From Minicystis rosea (lineage in GTDB: Bacteria > Myxococcota_A > Polyangia > Polyangiales > Polyangiaceae), in the NCBI GenBank assembly GCA_001931535.1, contig CP016211.1:9161703-9225702 (forward strand): 64,000 bases of DNA. The letters are read 5' to 3'. A model generated the notes under the pieces. The model did no database searches. It was not told the origin of the DNA and saw nothing but the letters and a program-made list of their open reading frames with translations. The position numbers and the translations under genes were made by a program. Positions 9,579 through 18,311 of this stretch are shown piece after piece (within the stretch, counting starts at the first letter, position 1; the number at the start of each line of letters is the position of its first letter).

Positions 9579-10271
9579 TCAGAGCTTGCAGCGTGGGACG
9601 AACGGCGCGTTGTAGGCGGCGCGCATCCGATCGGCGCGCTCCGAGTGCTCGAGGGGTGTCTCGTTCGGCGGTGGCGGCCAGCGGAGCCGCTCGCCCCGGC
9701 ATCGGCTCGCCGCCGCGAGGCACGCGAGGCTGCGGGGGTTGCTGGCGTACGGCGTTCGCTGTCCGCGGGCGGCCGCAGCGGACTCTGCGTCCTGCCGCTC
9801 GGCTGTGGCGCGCTTGATCGCCGGGTCGAAGCTGTCACGGGTGAGCTCGCGGCCGTCCGGCGCGACGAGGACGCTCTCGATGCGGTACGAGAGCGGGCCG
9901 TCGTTGCGGCAGACGATCCGCTCGCGATCACGCGAGACCGTCCCGTCGGGGAGCTCGACGGCGGGGTGCGCGCTCCGCCAGGCCATGAGGTTGCCGGGCG
10001 CGGACGGCCACTCGATGACGACCTCGATCTCGTCGGGAGCGACGCTGTGGAGCGTCCCGACGTCGACGCGCGCGTTCAAGACCGGCTCTCGCGGCATGCT
10101 CTCGACCCACACGGGCGTGCCGGTCGCGATGCCGAGCGTGCCGTCCGGGATCGACGCCGGCCCGGCGCCCGCGTCCGTCGTGTCGGTCGCATTTGCGCTC
10201 GCGCTCGCGCGACATGCGGCGAGGCCTGCGAGGAGAGAGCAGACGAGGAAGCCGACGCGCGGACGTGTCAT
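9579..10271 (-). CDS. Hypothetical lipoprotein, 230 residues
   Basis: ATG at 10271 (MTRPRVGFLVCSLLAGLAAC); an in-frame ATG at 10283 would add four residues. The lipobox LAAC gives a mature lipoprotein. After an Ala/Thr-rich spacer there is a beta-rich domain (PDEIEVVIEWPSAPGN, then LSYRIESVLVAPDGREL) resembling a small Ig-like or DUF fold that I cannot name. The C-terminal 70 residues are Arg-rich with conserved Cys and end in VPRCKL. A decayed partial copy lies at 5994-6470. It sits on the strand opposite the lamin-tail gene, tail to tail. Function unknown. Confidence 0.75.
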   Translation of the reverse strand: MTRPRVGFLVCSLLAGLAACRASASANATDTTDAGAGPASIPDGTLGIATGTPVWVESMPREPVLNARVDVGTLHSVAPDEIEVVIEWPSAPGNLMAWRSAHPAVELPDGTVSRDRERIVCRNDGPLSYRIESVLVAPDGRELTRDSFDPAIKRATAERQDAESAAAARGQRTPYASNPRSLACLAAASRCRGERLRWPPPPNETPLEHSERADRMRAAYNAPFVPRCKL

Positions 10272-10549
10272 CGCGCCCAGCATCGACGAAGCCCCTCCCG
10301 CGTACAACGATTCGTGTGGAGGCTCTCGGACCAGCCGATCCGAGCCCGTGATCGTTGGGCGGTCGTCCGGAAAGCCAGTTACAGCAAGATCGCGGTCGAC
10401 GCCGGCCGCGTCACGGTCGTGCAACCGTGACGCGACGAGATGCCGGCAAGATAAGCCGCTTCAGCAACATTCAAACGTCCGTGGCCGGAGGGGAGATCAC
10501 CCACCCACAAGCCATCGAACACCGAGCCTCAATCAAAGGACGCTCGCAA

Positions 10550-11206
10550 CTACCCACCCACTTGCCCCCCGCCCCCTTCCCCACCGCCCTTCTCCGGCGC
10601 CTCATGCGACGCCTGCGACCGCAGGTGGATCCGCTTGTACTGCTTCGACGTCGACCCCAGCGCGTCCCGCACCAACCGCTTGAACCGGAAGAACCGATCG
10701 TTGGCCAACCCATAAGCCTCGGCGCGCGCCTCACGTGCGCTCGATAGCCCCTTGTTGGCCTGAATCGCCTCCTGGATCTCTTTGATGGTCGCCGCAGCCT
10801 TGACCGCAAACGGCTCGGTCAAGAGCTTGTCGGCCCAGGCCTGGCCCGCGTAATCGTCGAGCACGTCGAGCAATTGCTCGATCGCTCTCAGCTTGTCGGT
10901 GTCGGTCGGCTGCACCTTCAACGTGTCGGGCAATTGGAGGGTCGGCACGATGGCCGCCACGGCGCTCCGTGTCTCTCGATAAGGCTGCTCGAGATCGTCG
11001 AGCGCTTGGAGCGACTCTTTGTTCTCCTTGGCGAACGCCGACGCCGCCTTGGTAACGGCCGCGTCCGCGGCTAGGTAACGCGCTGCGGCCTCCTTCAGCG
11101 TCGTCTCGTACACGAGCACGATGCTCGCCTTCATCCCGGGCTCCGCCGCGACCTCTGCGCTGCGCAGCAACAAGCGGGAGAACGTCTCGTAATCGATGTC
11201 TGCCAT
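10550..11206 (-). CDS. Helical cytoplasmic protein of unknown function
   Basis: ATG 11206 preceded by GGAGG at about six bases. The 218 residues are almost entirely predicted helix, Ala/Glu/Leu-rich with heptad-like spacing (for example DKLRAIEQLLDVLDDYAG), with a basic patch (RFFRFKRLVRDALG) and a Gly/Glu-rich tail. There is no signal peptide. A similar all-helical protein of unknown function is at 29662-30477, but I see no direct sequence match between them. A 124-bp fragment of this gene's 3' half recurs at 40169-40292, so members of the family are scattered in the genome. It is probably single-gene transcribed; the region to 11816 holds a minisatellite and nothing else. Confidence 0.7.
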   Translation of the reverse strand: MADIDYETFSRLLLRSAEVAAEPGMKASIVLVYETTLKEAAARYLAADAAVTKAASAFAKENKESLQALDDLEQPYRETRSAVAAIVPTLQLPDTLKVQPTDTDKLRAIEQLLDVLDDYAGQAWADKLLTEPFAVKAAATIKEIQEAIQANKGLSSAREARAEAYGLANDRFFRFKRLVRDALGSTSKQYKRIHLRSQASHEAPEKGGGEGGGGQVGG

Positions 11207-11399
11207 TGGGAACCTCCGATAAGGGGCATGTTGCCCGAGACGGACCGTAGCGCCGGCAAGTCATCACGCCATTGCACGCGATTGCACGGACTCCGTCGTA
11301 TCGGGCCCGTCGGCACGCGCATTCGTGACGATGGCAATCGCCCGCGACCATGGACACCCACCCTGGGACACGGGCTCACGCGGCTGGGAACGAGCCGCA

Positions 11400-11640
11400 G
11401 CGGGCTGCGAGCCGGAATCTCCTACATGTGGCACGAGCGCGTGCAACGAGGAACCAACACCTCGCAGCTTGCAGCAAACCGCCGGAAGCCAAGAGGCAAC
11501 CGCGCGAAACAGCGAAGGAACCTCGCGTGCCTCGGAAGTCGCCGCACGGACCTGGCAATCAACCGCACGGAGCTGGGAGCCAACCGCACCGAGCTGGCAA
11601 TCAACCGCACGGAGCTGGGAGCCAACCGCACGGAGGTTTG
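11400..11640. repeat. 21-bp minisatellite giving a heptad repeat
   Basis: Between about 11541 and 11640 the unit is 21 bp, alternating CACGGAGCTGGGAGCCAACCG with a variant carrying GGCAATCAACCG. More diverged units extend back to about 11400. Because 21 is a multiple of three, all frames are repetitive. The minus strand reads LRAVGSQ/LRAVDCQ units and the plus strand GAGSQPH/GAGNQPH units. There is no ribosome binding site or convincing start, so I do not call it a gene. The rest of 11207-11816 shows nothing else. Confidence 0.75.
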
Positions 11641-11816
11641 GCACGATTTCTCGCCGCACCCATCCCTGCGCAAAGGTAGGAGAACCTGCCTCCCGGCGCT
11701 GGCTCACGCTCGACGAGGCCCACGCCGGTCGCGGGCTCGATTCCTCGGGCCCGTCGGCCGGTGCTGCCTCTGCGGGATGCGTCGAGGTGGCCGACGCGTC
11801 CGGCGAGCGGCTCGCG

Positions 11817-13678
11817 CTACTGCGCCGCCGGCTCGGGCACGAGCTGCCCGTCGGCGCGCACCAGCGAGGCCTCGATCCCGGCCTTCTTGCGGCCCGCCGC
11901 GTCGGTGCCGAACCACTTGCCCGTCGCGCTGGTCCACAGCCGCACGTGGCCCTCGGCCGTCACCTCGAGCTCCAGCACGTGGCGGCTCGCCTGGACGAGC
12001 ACCGGCGACGCTCCGGTCTCGCCGAACAGCTCCAGCCGGAGCTCGTCGTCTCCCGCTCCGCGGAGCGCGAGAAGCGCTCGCCCACCGGGCAGCGGGCGCG
12101 CGGCCAAGAGGTCCTTGCGCTCCACGGGGACGCACGCCGCCGGCTCGGGGCTACAGAGCCACGCGGCGTTCTCGGCCATCACCACCGTGGTCCCGTCGGA
12201 GGCGCTCTCCGCGCCGAGGAGCCTCGGATCGGCCATGGCGGCGAGCTCCGTGAGCGCGCCGTCCGGCGACACCCTTTGGATCGAGGCACGCCCACCGTAG
12301 CTCGCCGAGCACTGCGCGAAGGCGGCGTGAGCGGTCCCGATGATGCGCCCCTGGGCGCAGAAGATCGGCAGGCGCGCGATGCGCGGCTCGTTTCCGTGGA
12401 GGAGCAGGGTGGAGCCACGGCGTGGGGGCCGTCGCTCGTCGCACGTCCGCCCGGTGATTCGATCGGGCCCCTGGGCCGCGATGGGGTCGAGGGGGATGAT
12501 CGTCTGGGTGCGCTCCTGCACGTGCTCCACCGCGCACTCGCCGTCGTGGAAGGCCTGCGCGCGCGGCCGCTCCCCCACGAACACGCGGTGGGTGAGGCAG
12601 GTCGCGTGGTGACAGTCGCGGAAGCCCCAGCCGCCGACGAGGCCGCCCCCGCCACCGCCCATCTCGTTCGGCGTCGGGGGCGGGGCCGCGCGGTCGGCGC
12701 GTTCACTTCGATGAAGTTGTCCGCCGAGGTGAACCAGAGCCAGCGCGTCATCAGAGACTGCGCGGGGATCCACTTGCCCCCGGCGTCGAGGCCGAGCGTG
12801 ACGCCCCCCGACAGGATCGCGACGGTACCAGGTGAGGGCGCGCGCGACCTGGCCGGGGTCTGCGTCGATCTCGCCGGTGCGGGGGGGCTCGGCGGCGAGT
12901 AGACGGTGATCGCGTCCCCGTGCTGGGTGAAGGGCGACAGGTTGGTGGCGAAGCCCGCGGTCGGTCCCTTCTGAAAGCCGCGCGCGCCGCGCCCGACCCA
13001 GACGTCGGCTTCCGCGAGCCTCTTGTTGTGGTCGCGGGGAAGCAGCTCGATCGCGACGGCGACGAAGCCATCCGTGCGGACCGCGATGTCTTCGATCGGG
13101 CCCGGCGCGGGCCGCTTCTCGGCCGTGAAGCGCTTGCCGCCGTCGCGCGACACCAAGAACACGCCGTCCGCGGCCGGGGCGGCGGCGACCACGATCTTGC
13201 CGGCGGAGGCGATCTTCGTCGCCGTGGGATCGAGCGGCGGGAGCGCGGTGAGCTTGCCCGCGACGGCGTCGCTCGGCGCGTCGGCGCGGTGCAGCGTGTC
13301 CTTCGTGGCGATCAGGACGGCGTCGTCGCCGACGAACCCGGCCCATCGAATCTCCGCGCCGGGCACCGGGCTCTTCAAGAACCCGATCACGCCGCGCTCC
13401 TCGGAGAGGACCACGATCCCCTCCTGGATGCGCTCGAGCGCGTGGCGTTTGCCCTCGGATCGGAGCCGCGCGACGCGGGGAGCCTTCGGCGGCGGCGCGT
13501 ACCGCGGCGAGGCTTCGGGGCGCGGCACCACCAGCAACGGAGGCGGCGCAGGCGGCGCAGGCGGCGCGGGCGGCGCGGCGACCACCGCGGGCGGCGCCGG
13601 CGGAGGCGGCGGCGCACCGCCGCACGACGACACCAGCAAGGAGCACGCGATGGATCCAGGAGCTGCGAGGCGACGCAT
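11817..13678 (-). pseudogene. Beta-propeller lipoprotein gene with three frame changes
   Basis: The start ATG 13678 opens a lipoprotein signal peptide (LLVSSC) followed by a Pro/Ala/Val linker. The body (about 620 residues) has BNR-like propeller features such as VFLVSRDGGKRFTAEKRP and repeated strand-turn units, to the stop at 11817. The coding frame moves twice in a compensating way between about 12880 (a run of seven G on the plus strand) and 12825, and once more near 12685 (GGGGGCGGGG). Each frame is coding-like only in its own segment. The family is presumably a sialidase- or photosystem-stability-type propeller of unknown ligand. The gene may be intact in reality: all three breaks are in G/C-rich sequence, two of them in or beside G runs. 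Confidence 0.7.
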
Positions 13679-13751
13679 CGCGCGCCCCTATCCAGTGATC
13701 GAGGCGCGCTGACAAGGGGATGGGCGCATGAAGCACGATGGCGACGATGCT

Positions 13752-13835
13752 GTTGGTGAAGATCGGTGACCGCATGGAGGTCGACTCGCGCTCTGTCGAA
13801 TGCGTCCATCGTCGTCCCATTGCAGACGATCCGAG
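13752..13835 (-). pseudogene. 3'-end remnant related to the 60430-61674 gene
   Basis: The minus strand reads IVCNGTTMDAFDR then DLHAVTDLHQQ. The intact gene at 60430-61674 ends with VGDGTTMDAFGRG and, 20 residues on, DLDGIAVLHQQP. The fragment therefore looks like the C-terminal end of a homologue with an internal deletion of about 20 codons. The remaining bases of 13679-13998 show no gene. Confidence 0.5.
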
Positions 13836-13998
13836 CCTCGCCGGTGCGACGGACCCTTTCACCATGCAGGTCCCTGCACAGCACGCTCCCCCGCGACAGC
13901 CGACGGTGGGCAGCGGGTGGTGGGAACGCCGCGAGATCGCGCCTCGGGCGCGGCTCTCCAGGCTTGGATCGAAGAGGAAGCCGTCGTAGAGGGGGCGG

Positions 13999-14205
13999 AT
14001 GGAATGGACCAAGTTGGCAGGCGACCGATGGATCTGTGTGGTGCCGCCGGCCGCCCGGTTCACCCTCGAGGTCGCTCCCAAGGGCGACGGCCGCTGGACT
14101 TGGCAGGTGCGCGCGCGTGACGCGGAGAACCCGATGGCCAGCGGCGTCGCGCGCAACCTCGGCGCCGCGAAGAGCGTGGCCGAGCAGTTCGCGGCGCGAA
14201 GCTGA
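13999..14205 (+). CDS. Small hypothetical protein, 68 residues
   Basis: ATG 13999 is preceded by AGAGGGGGCGG, a strong purine-rich ribosome binding site. The peptide starts MEWTKLAGDRWICVVPPAAR and has two Trp-containing strands (GRWTWQVRARD) followed by an amphipathic helix (NLGAAKSVAEQFAAR). The pattern resembles small single-domain proteins with a strand-strand-strand-helix fold often left as domains of unknown function. There is no signal peptide. It converges with the VF530-type pseudogene (7-base gap between stops). Codon use is typical of the genome. Confidence 0.6.
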   Translation: MEWTKLAGDRWICVVPPAARFTLEVAPKGDGRWTWQVRARDAENPMASGVARNLGAAKSVAEQFAARS

Positions 14206-14211
14206 GCGACG

Positions 14212-14486
14212 TCAAGAGCAAGCGCACGACTCGAGGTACACGTCCTCCACCTTCTTCCGCGCCCACGGCGTACGTCGCAGGAGCTTCAAGCTCGATGCCA
14301 TGCTGGGATCGAGGTTGAAGCAGCGGATGTCCACGCGGCGCCCCACCTCTTCCAGCCGAGGCGCTCGACGAGGCGGGTGAGGATCATCTCCAGTGGCCCT
14401 CGAACAATCGTCGTGAAGCTCTCCGAGGCACCGCAGCGGCCAGCATCCCAGTCCTCGCCGAAGACCTCGGGCACGCCGCTGGACAT
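14212..14486 (-). pseudogene. VF530-family (DUF2132) gene with a frameshift
   Basis: The C-terminal half reads RVDIRCFNLDPSMASSLKLL then RRTPWARKKVEDVYLESC, the classic VF530 signature (RCF, PS-x-x-SSLK-LRKTPWARKKVE). The N-terminal half in another frame reads EMILTRLVERLGW, again as in the family. The join is at GGCTGGAAGAGGTGGGG near 14345, where one base appears missing. The ATG at 14486 overlaps the stop of the upstream 205-residue gene by one base, implying translational coupling. VF530 proteins are small helical proteins annotated as putative DNA-binding. Either a young pseudogene or a base-calling error. Confidence 0.75.
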
Positions 14487-15103
14487 CACTCGAGCTTCTT
14501 CTCTTTCTTCATGCACGTTGCCGCCTTCTTGAGGGCGTCGAAGAAGCCCCCCTCCTCATCGAGCAGCTCGCTCATGGAAGTGGCGTTGAGATCTTTGACG
14601 TTCTTCACGATGCCCTGCTTGACCATCTCTTCACTCAACACGCCGAGAATCTCCTTCCTGCTCTCGGGAAGCTTGCTCAGGTCGAGCTTGATCACCTGTC
14701 CCGTGTTCTCCCCGAATGACTGCTTCTGTATTTCGCCCTCGAGGATTTGGGCATTCGGCTTGTATTCGAAGTCCTTGGTCGTGAAGAAGGTCAAATCTCC
14801 CCACTTGCCATCGTCCTTGTGAACCTCGGTGATCTCCGCATCTTTCTTGATGACGACCTTGCGATGGCTCTCCTCCTCCGCTTCGACGACGATGGTCTCG
14901 AGAGAGTCCCTCTTGTCGTTGTTACCGCCAATGATGCTCGGCATCCCACCGCACCACTGTCTCTCCTTCTTATAAGGGCTCATCAGCGATCGGATGCCGA
15001 GATACGCACAACCATCCTTGTCGATCGGGATCACGTACGACTTCGTCTTCTTCTTGGTCTTCTGCTGCTTGGCGATCTTGTTAGACTGGTTCTTGTTGCG
15101 CAT
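14486..15103 (-). CDS. Low-GC Lys-rich hypothetical protein, 205 residues
   Basis: The ATG at 15103 opens a very basic N-terminus (MRNKNQSNKIAKQQKTKKKT) followed by a mixed alpha/beta body with a Cys pair (GCAYLGIRSLMS and RQWCGGMPSIIGG), an acidic EVHKDDGKWGDLTFF segment and a helical C-terminus. AT-ending codons are common, and base composition is clearly below the surroundings, so horizontal acquisition is likely. I recognise no family. The stop overlaps the start of the VF530-type reading frame (14212-14486), so the two were probably expressed together. The basic N-terminus could bind nucleic acid; that is inference. Confidence 0.65.
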   Translation of the reverse strand: MRNKNQSNKIAKQQKTKKKTKSYVIPIDKDGCAYLGIRSLMSPYKKERQWCGGMPSIIGGNNDKRDSLETIVVEAEEESHRKVVIKKDAEITEVHKDDGKWGDLTFFTTKDFEYKPNAQILEGEIQKQSFGENTGQVIKLDLSKLPESRKEILGVLSEEMVKQGIVKNVKDLNATSMSELLDEEGGFFDALKKAATCMKKEKKLE

Positions 15104-15244
15104 CGGGCAGCTCCAGTCGGCCCAATACAACGATGCGCCGAGCACGCTTCAATCACTCAAATGGGCTATCGGGCGGAGCCTCCGCGCCGGGCTGCGTTCC
15201 GGGGAGCGGCGGGAGACGCGCCTCGCGCGCTCGTCGGCCGGACG

Positions 15245-16063
15245 TCATTCCCCGGCCTCGCGCGCGAGGCGCTCGCAGGTGTGCGCGGTGGTGTCGTCGA
15301 GCGGGAAGTAGCTCTCGATCTTCAGCTCTTCGAGCGTGACGTTCTGGGGCGCGTCGAACGACGTCACCGTGGCCAGGAACGACAGGTCGAGATCGCCGCG
15401 CACGAGCCGCAGCGTGAGCGTGGCCTCGCTCGGCAGGGAGAAGTCCGGATGGCGCCAGCTCGTGGGCACGTCGGGATACGCGAAGAGCGAGCGCAGCAGC
15501 GCCCCGAGATCCCGCGCGCCGGGCTGCGCCAGCGTCTCCCGGTGCAGGCGCGCGACGTGCGCGCGGGCGATGCGCGGCCACTCGCCGATGTAGGGGCGGA
15601 GCAGGCGCGGATCGAAGAGCATCGCAAACAGGTTGGGGCGCTCGGACAGCGCGCTCGGATCGTGCACGAAGCGGCCCATCAGGCGCGCGCTCCCGGCGTT
15701 GAGGCGGAGCACGTTGTAAGCACGGTCGAGCACCATCATCGGCATGGGCTCGTGCTGCCGGAGCATCCGCTCGATGGCCTGCGTGATGGGCGGCGGGAGG
15801 CCACCGTCGATGCCGGGCTCGGGGAACGCCTCGGCGAACCCCGCGGCGCGCAGTGCCTCGTTCTGATCCCGGAGGGGCATGCGGAGCGTCGAGGCGAGCC
15901 GCAGCACCATCTCGCGGCTCGGCTGCGCGCGGCCGGTCTCGAGGAAGCTCACGTGACGCGCCGAGACCTCGGCGGCGAAGGCCAGATCGAGCTGGCTGTA
16001 GCCACGGTTGGTGCGCCAGTGGCGGAGCAGCGCGGGGAACAGGAGGCTCTCGGCGCGGGCCAT
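15245..16063 (-). CDS. XRE-family regulator with MmyB-like ligand domain
   Basis: 272 residues. An N-terminal helix-turn-helix of the XRE/Cro type (about residues 10-65: TNRGYSQLDLAFAAEVSARH then VSFLETGRAQPSREMVLRLA) is followed by the MmyB-like ligand-binding domain (about 105-265; family marks PMMVLDRAYNVLRLNAGSAR and the C-terminal SFDAPQNVTLEELKIESYFP). Regulators of this architecture are often genome neighbours of the oxidoreductases or hydrolases they control. Here the gene is divergent from the metallo-beta-lactamase-fold gene 16218-17201 across a 154-bp gap, which makes that gene the obvious candidate target; autoregulation is also likely. Start chosen at ATG 16063 because the domain begins directly after it. 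Confidence 0.9.
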   Translation of the reverse strand: MARAESLLFPALLRHWRTNRGYSQLDLAFAAEVSARHVSFLETGRAQPSREMVLRLASTLRMPLRDQNEALRAAGFAEAFPEPGIDGGLPPPITQAIERMLRQHEPMPMMVLDRAYNVLRLNAGSARLMGRFVHDPSALSERPNLFAMLFDPRLLRPYIGEWPRIARAHVARLHRETLAQPGARDLGALLRSLFAYPDVPTSWRHPDFSLPSEATLTLRLVRGDLDLSFLATVTSFDAPQNVTLEELKIESYFPLDDTTAHTCERLAREAGE

Positions 16064-16217
16064 CGCGCTTGCCTTACCATGCCGGCGTCGAGCGGCCTTT
16101 ACCTCGGGAGGTCATGGCCGCGTTCGTCACCCGCGCGCCCACCTCTGCTCGCGCCGTGGGAGGCACTTACCTCGTGACGTCATTGAGAGGCCGTGGGAGC
16201 GGGCCCACGTTCGGTGC

Positions 16218-17201
16218 ATGAAAAGGCTCCCTCGTCGCCTCGCCGCGTCGACGCTGCTCCCGATCGCGGGCGCCGCGCTCCTGCTCGTCACCCTCCTCTT
16301 CTCGGGCTGCACGGCCATCAAGCGCACGGCCATCCGTGGTCAGCTCCGGGGCGCCTTCATCCAACCTCCGGGGGCCGATCTCACCCGCGTCGCGCCGTCG
16401 GTCTACAGCTACCGATGGCTCGGATACCGGACGATGTTCGTCACCACGCCGGAGGGTGTCGTCGTCTTCGATCCGCTCAACGAGGACGCGGCGCGCGGGC
16501 TTTCGGCCGAGATCGCGAAGGTCGCGCCGAACCCGGAGATCAAGATCGTCGTCTACAGCCACTTCCACCGCGATCACGCTTCCGGCGCGAGCGCCCTGCC
16601 CGGCCACCCGGCGATCCTCGCGCACGCCAACGCGGTCCGCGAGCTCACGGCGCGCGGGCTGCCCGAGGTCGCCCGGCCGACCGAGGTGTTCGCGGACGAG
16701 GTGCGCGATCTCTCGCTCGGAGGCACGACGATCCGCCTCATGCACCTGCCCTACAGCCACACCGACGGGCTGCTCATGGCTTACTTGCCGAAGGAGCGGG
16801 TCCTCTTCGAGGTCGACATCATCTGGCTCCATCAGCTTCCCCCACCGGGCGTGCCGGACATGTCGTTTGCCGGAGTCCGGCGCGCCACCGAGATGATGCT
16901 CGCGCTCGACTTCGACACGCTCGTGCCGGCCCACGGGCCCATCGGCACCAAGGCCGATGTCGTTCGGTACCACGACTTCCTCGCCGATCTCGAGGGCGCG
17001 TTCCGCGCCTCGATGACGGCGCGCGGCATGACGAACCTCGCCGAAAAGACGACCTTCCTGCGCGCACAGGACGAGCTCTCGGACGTGTTCTTCGACGTCG
17101 AGGATGCCCTCCGCCCCAAGTACGGTGGCTGGGAGAACTTCGACGCCCTCATCCTGACCACCTCGGTGTGGTGCCTTTGGCACGTCCTCACGGGCACCTG
17201 A
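16218..17201 (+). CDS. Exported metallo-beta-lactamase-fold hydrolase
   Basis: 327 residues. A lipoprotein-type signal (LLVTLLFSGC, Cys near residue 32) precedes an MBL-fold domain. The zinc motif SHFHRDH is near residues 114-120 (HxHxDH). A second His is in PYSHTDGLL, the bridging Asp is probably in LFEVDIIW, and a further His is in VPAHGPIG. The C-terminal 90 residues are helical. Related envelope MBL proteins hydrolyse diverse esters or lactams; the substrate cannot be read from sequence. The true start is ATG 16218, which opens the signal peptide. It is probably controlled by the divergent XRE regulator. Confidence 0.88.
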   Translation: MKRLPRRLAASTLLPIAGAALLLVTLLFSGCTAIKRTAIRGQLRGAFIQPPGADLTRVAPSVYSYRWLGYRTMFVTTPEGVVVFDPLNEDAARGLSAEIAKVAPNPEIKIVVYSHFHRDHASGASALPGHPAILAHANAVRELTARGLPEVARPTEVFADEVRDLSLGGTTIRLMHLPYSHTDGLLMAYLPKERVLFEVDIIWLHQLPPPGVPDMSFAGVRRATEMMLALDFDTLVPAHGPIGTKADVVRYHDFLADLEGAFRASMTARGMTNLAEKTTFLRAQDELSDVFFDVEDALRPKYGGWENFDALILTTSVWCLWHVLTGT

Positions 17202-17303
17202 GCGAGCACGCGCCCGCGTGGCCCAGCGCTCAGAACGTGACCGAGAAAGCCAACGTCAGGCCCGAGCGGCTCGACCTTCAAGAAGGCGAGGGTGGTTTGA
17301 GGT

Positions 17304-17648
17304 ATGGGGGGCCCCGACGGAGACGCCGCCCTGGAGATGCTGTTCCACGAGGCCTCTCACGCGCTGATCGATCCCATCGAGAAGAAGCTCGACGCCGAGG
17401 CGGCCAAGCGTGGAAAGAAGGCCCCGCGCGATCTCTGGCACGCGGTCGTCTTCTACACCACCGGCGACATCGTCGGGCGCCGCCTTGGCCCGAGCTACGT
17501 GCCCCATGCCACCAGAACCGGCGTCTGGGCGCGTGGCTGGACCGACTTCGAGGCAGCCTTGAAGCGCGCGTGGCAACCCTACCTCGATGGCCGGGTTGGC
17601 CAGGACGCCGCGGTGGCCGCGTTGCTGGACAGCCTGAAGCTCGAATAG
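17304..17648 (+). CDS. Truncated zincin-like protein with HEASH motif
   Basis: 114 residues from ATG 17304, directly after an in-frame TGA. The motif LFHEASHALID (near residues 14-24) resembles the HExxH zinc motif with Ser replacing the usual fourth position, and the rest (GRRLGPSYVPHATRTGVWAR) looks like the C-terminal half of a larger secreted peptidase-like protein. A run of seven G at 17305-17311 joins this frame to an upstream frame, so the N-terminus may have been lost by frameshift. No ribosome binding site is evident. It may be a residual gene fragment rather than a functional protein. Confidence 0.45.
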   Translation: MGGPDGDAALEMLFHEASHALIDPIEKKLDAEAAKRGKKAPRDLWHAVVFYTTGDIVGRRLGPSYVPHATRTGVWARGWTDFEAALKRAWQPYLDGRVGQDAAVAALLDSLKLE

Positions 17649-17683
17649 CCTCAAGCGCTCTCGTTCACCCCGGACTCCATGAC

Positions 17684-17709
17684 GTGTCGCCCCCATGGGG
17701 GTGCGACAC
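17684..17709. terminator. Near-perfect palindrome after the 17304-17648 gene
   Basis: GTGTCGC-CCCCATGGGG-GTGCGACAC forms a stem with one bulged base, 35 bases after the stop codon. There is no T run on either strand, so it is either a weak terminator or a protein-binding site. Confidence 0.35.
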
Positions 17710-17815
17710 CAACACAACCCCTTCTCTGCGCCACAGCAGCGGCCGCGATGCCCGGCTGCGCGGCGAGGTGTCACATGCGGGGTGGAGGCCGCGTCGGTGA
17801 AGCCTGCACCCATCA

Positions 17816-17839
17816 GCTCAGCCGTCGGTGCGGCTGAGC
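17816..17839. promoter_or_regulatory. Inverted repeat upstream of the 17904 gene
   Basis: The arms GCTCAGCC and GGCTGAGC are separated by eight bases and end 64 bases before ATG 17904. The position fits an operator or a leader hairpin for that gene; nothing else supports a specific regulator. Confidence 0.3.
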
Positions 17840-17903
17840 CATCGTTCCAACAGCCAATACGCACGCGATGAAGATTGGCGCGCCTCATGCTATTGGGCGT
17901 CGC

Positions 17904-18311
17904 ATGAAGAAGCCTCTCTCCATCGCTGCCCTCTTCCTCGTTGCCATGACCGGGACCGCGCTCGCGGACGCGAAGTACAGCACTGTCATCAAGGGCCCTC
18001 CTTCGGCGAAGGTAGGGACCAAGGCGGCGGCATCGATCATCGTGAAGCCGCAGGGGGACTATCACATGAATGCGGATTACCCGACCACTCTCACGATCTC
18101 CGCGCCTGATGGCGTGCAGCTCGCGAAGGCGAAACAAACAGCGAAGGAAGCCGTGAAGCTCGATAAAAGCGAGCTTGAATTCCAGGTCGTGTTCACGCCG
18201 GAGTCGGCAGGGAAGAAATCGTTCACCGGCGAGCTCCGCTTCGCCGTATGCAGGGATACTGACTGCAACCCCCAGACCGAAAAGGTCTCCTTCACCGTCG
18301 ACGTGAAGTGA
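17904..18311 (+). CDS. Small periplasmic protein, DsbD N-domain-like
   Basis: 135 residues from ATG 17904 (MKKPLSIAALFLVAMTGTAL, a clean Sec signal cut near ALADA). An in-frame ATG at 17868 would add 12 residues and spoil the signal peptide. The mature part is an all-beta domain of about 110 residues ending FAVCRDTDCNPQTEKVSFTV. The spacing of the two Cys and the Pro after the second recall the N-terminal domain of the thiol:disulfide interchange protein DsbD, but the match is by pattern only. It is probably a free periplasmic Ig-like protein with a redox-active or structural disulfide. Alone in its transcription unit. Confidence 0.7.
   Translation: MKKPLSIAALFLVAMTGTALADAKYSTVIKGPPSAKVGTKAAASIIVKPQGDYHMNADYPTTLTISAPDGVQLAKAKQTAKEAVKLDKSELEFQVVFTPESAGKKSFTGELRFAVCRDTDCNPQTEKVSFTVDVK

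Noticed and set aside
11264..11707. Heptad-repeat reading frame on the minus strand
   Set aside because: Open in other frames as well because of the 21-bp repeat; no ribosome binding site; treated as a minisatellite.
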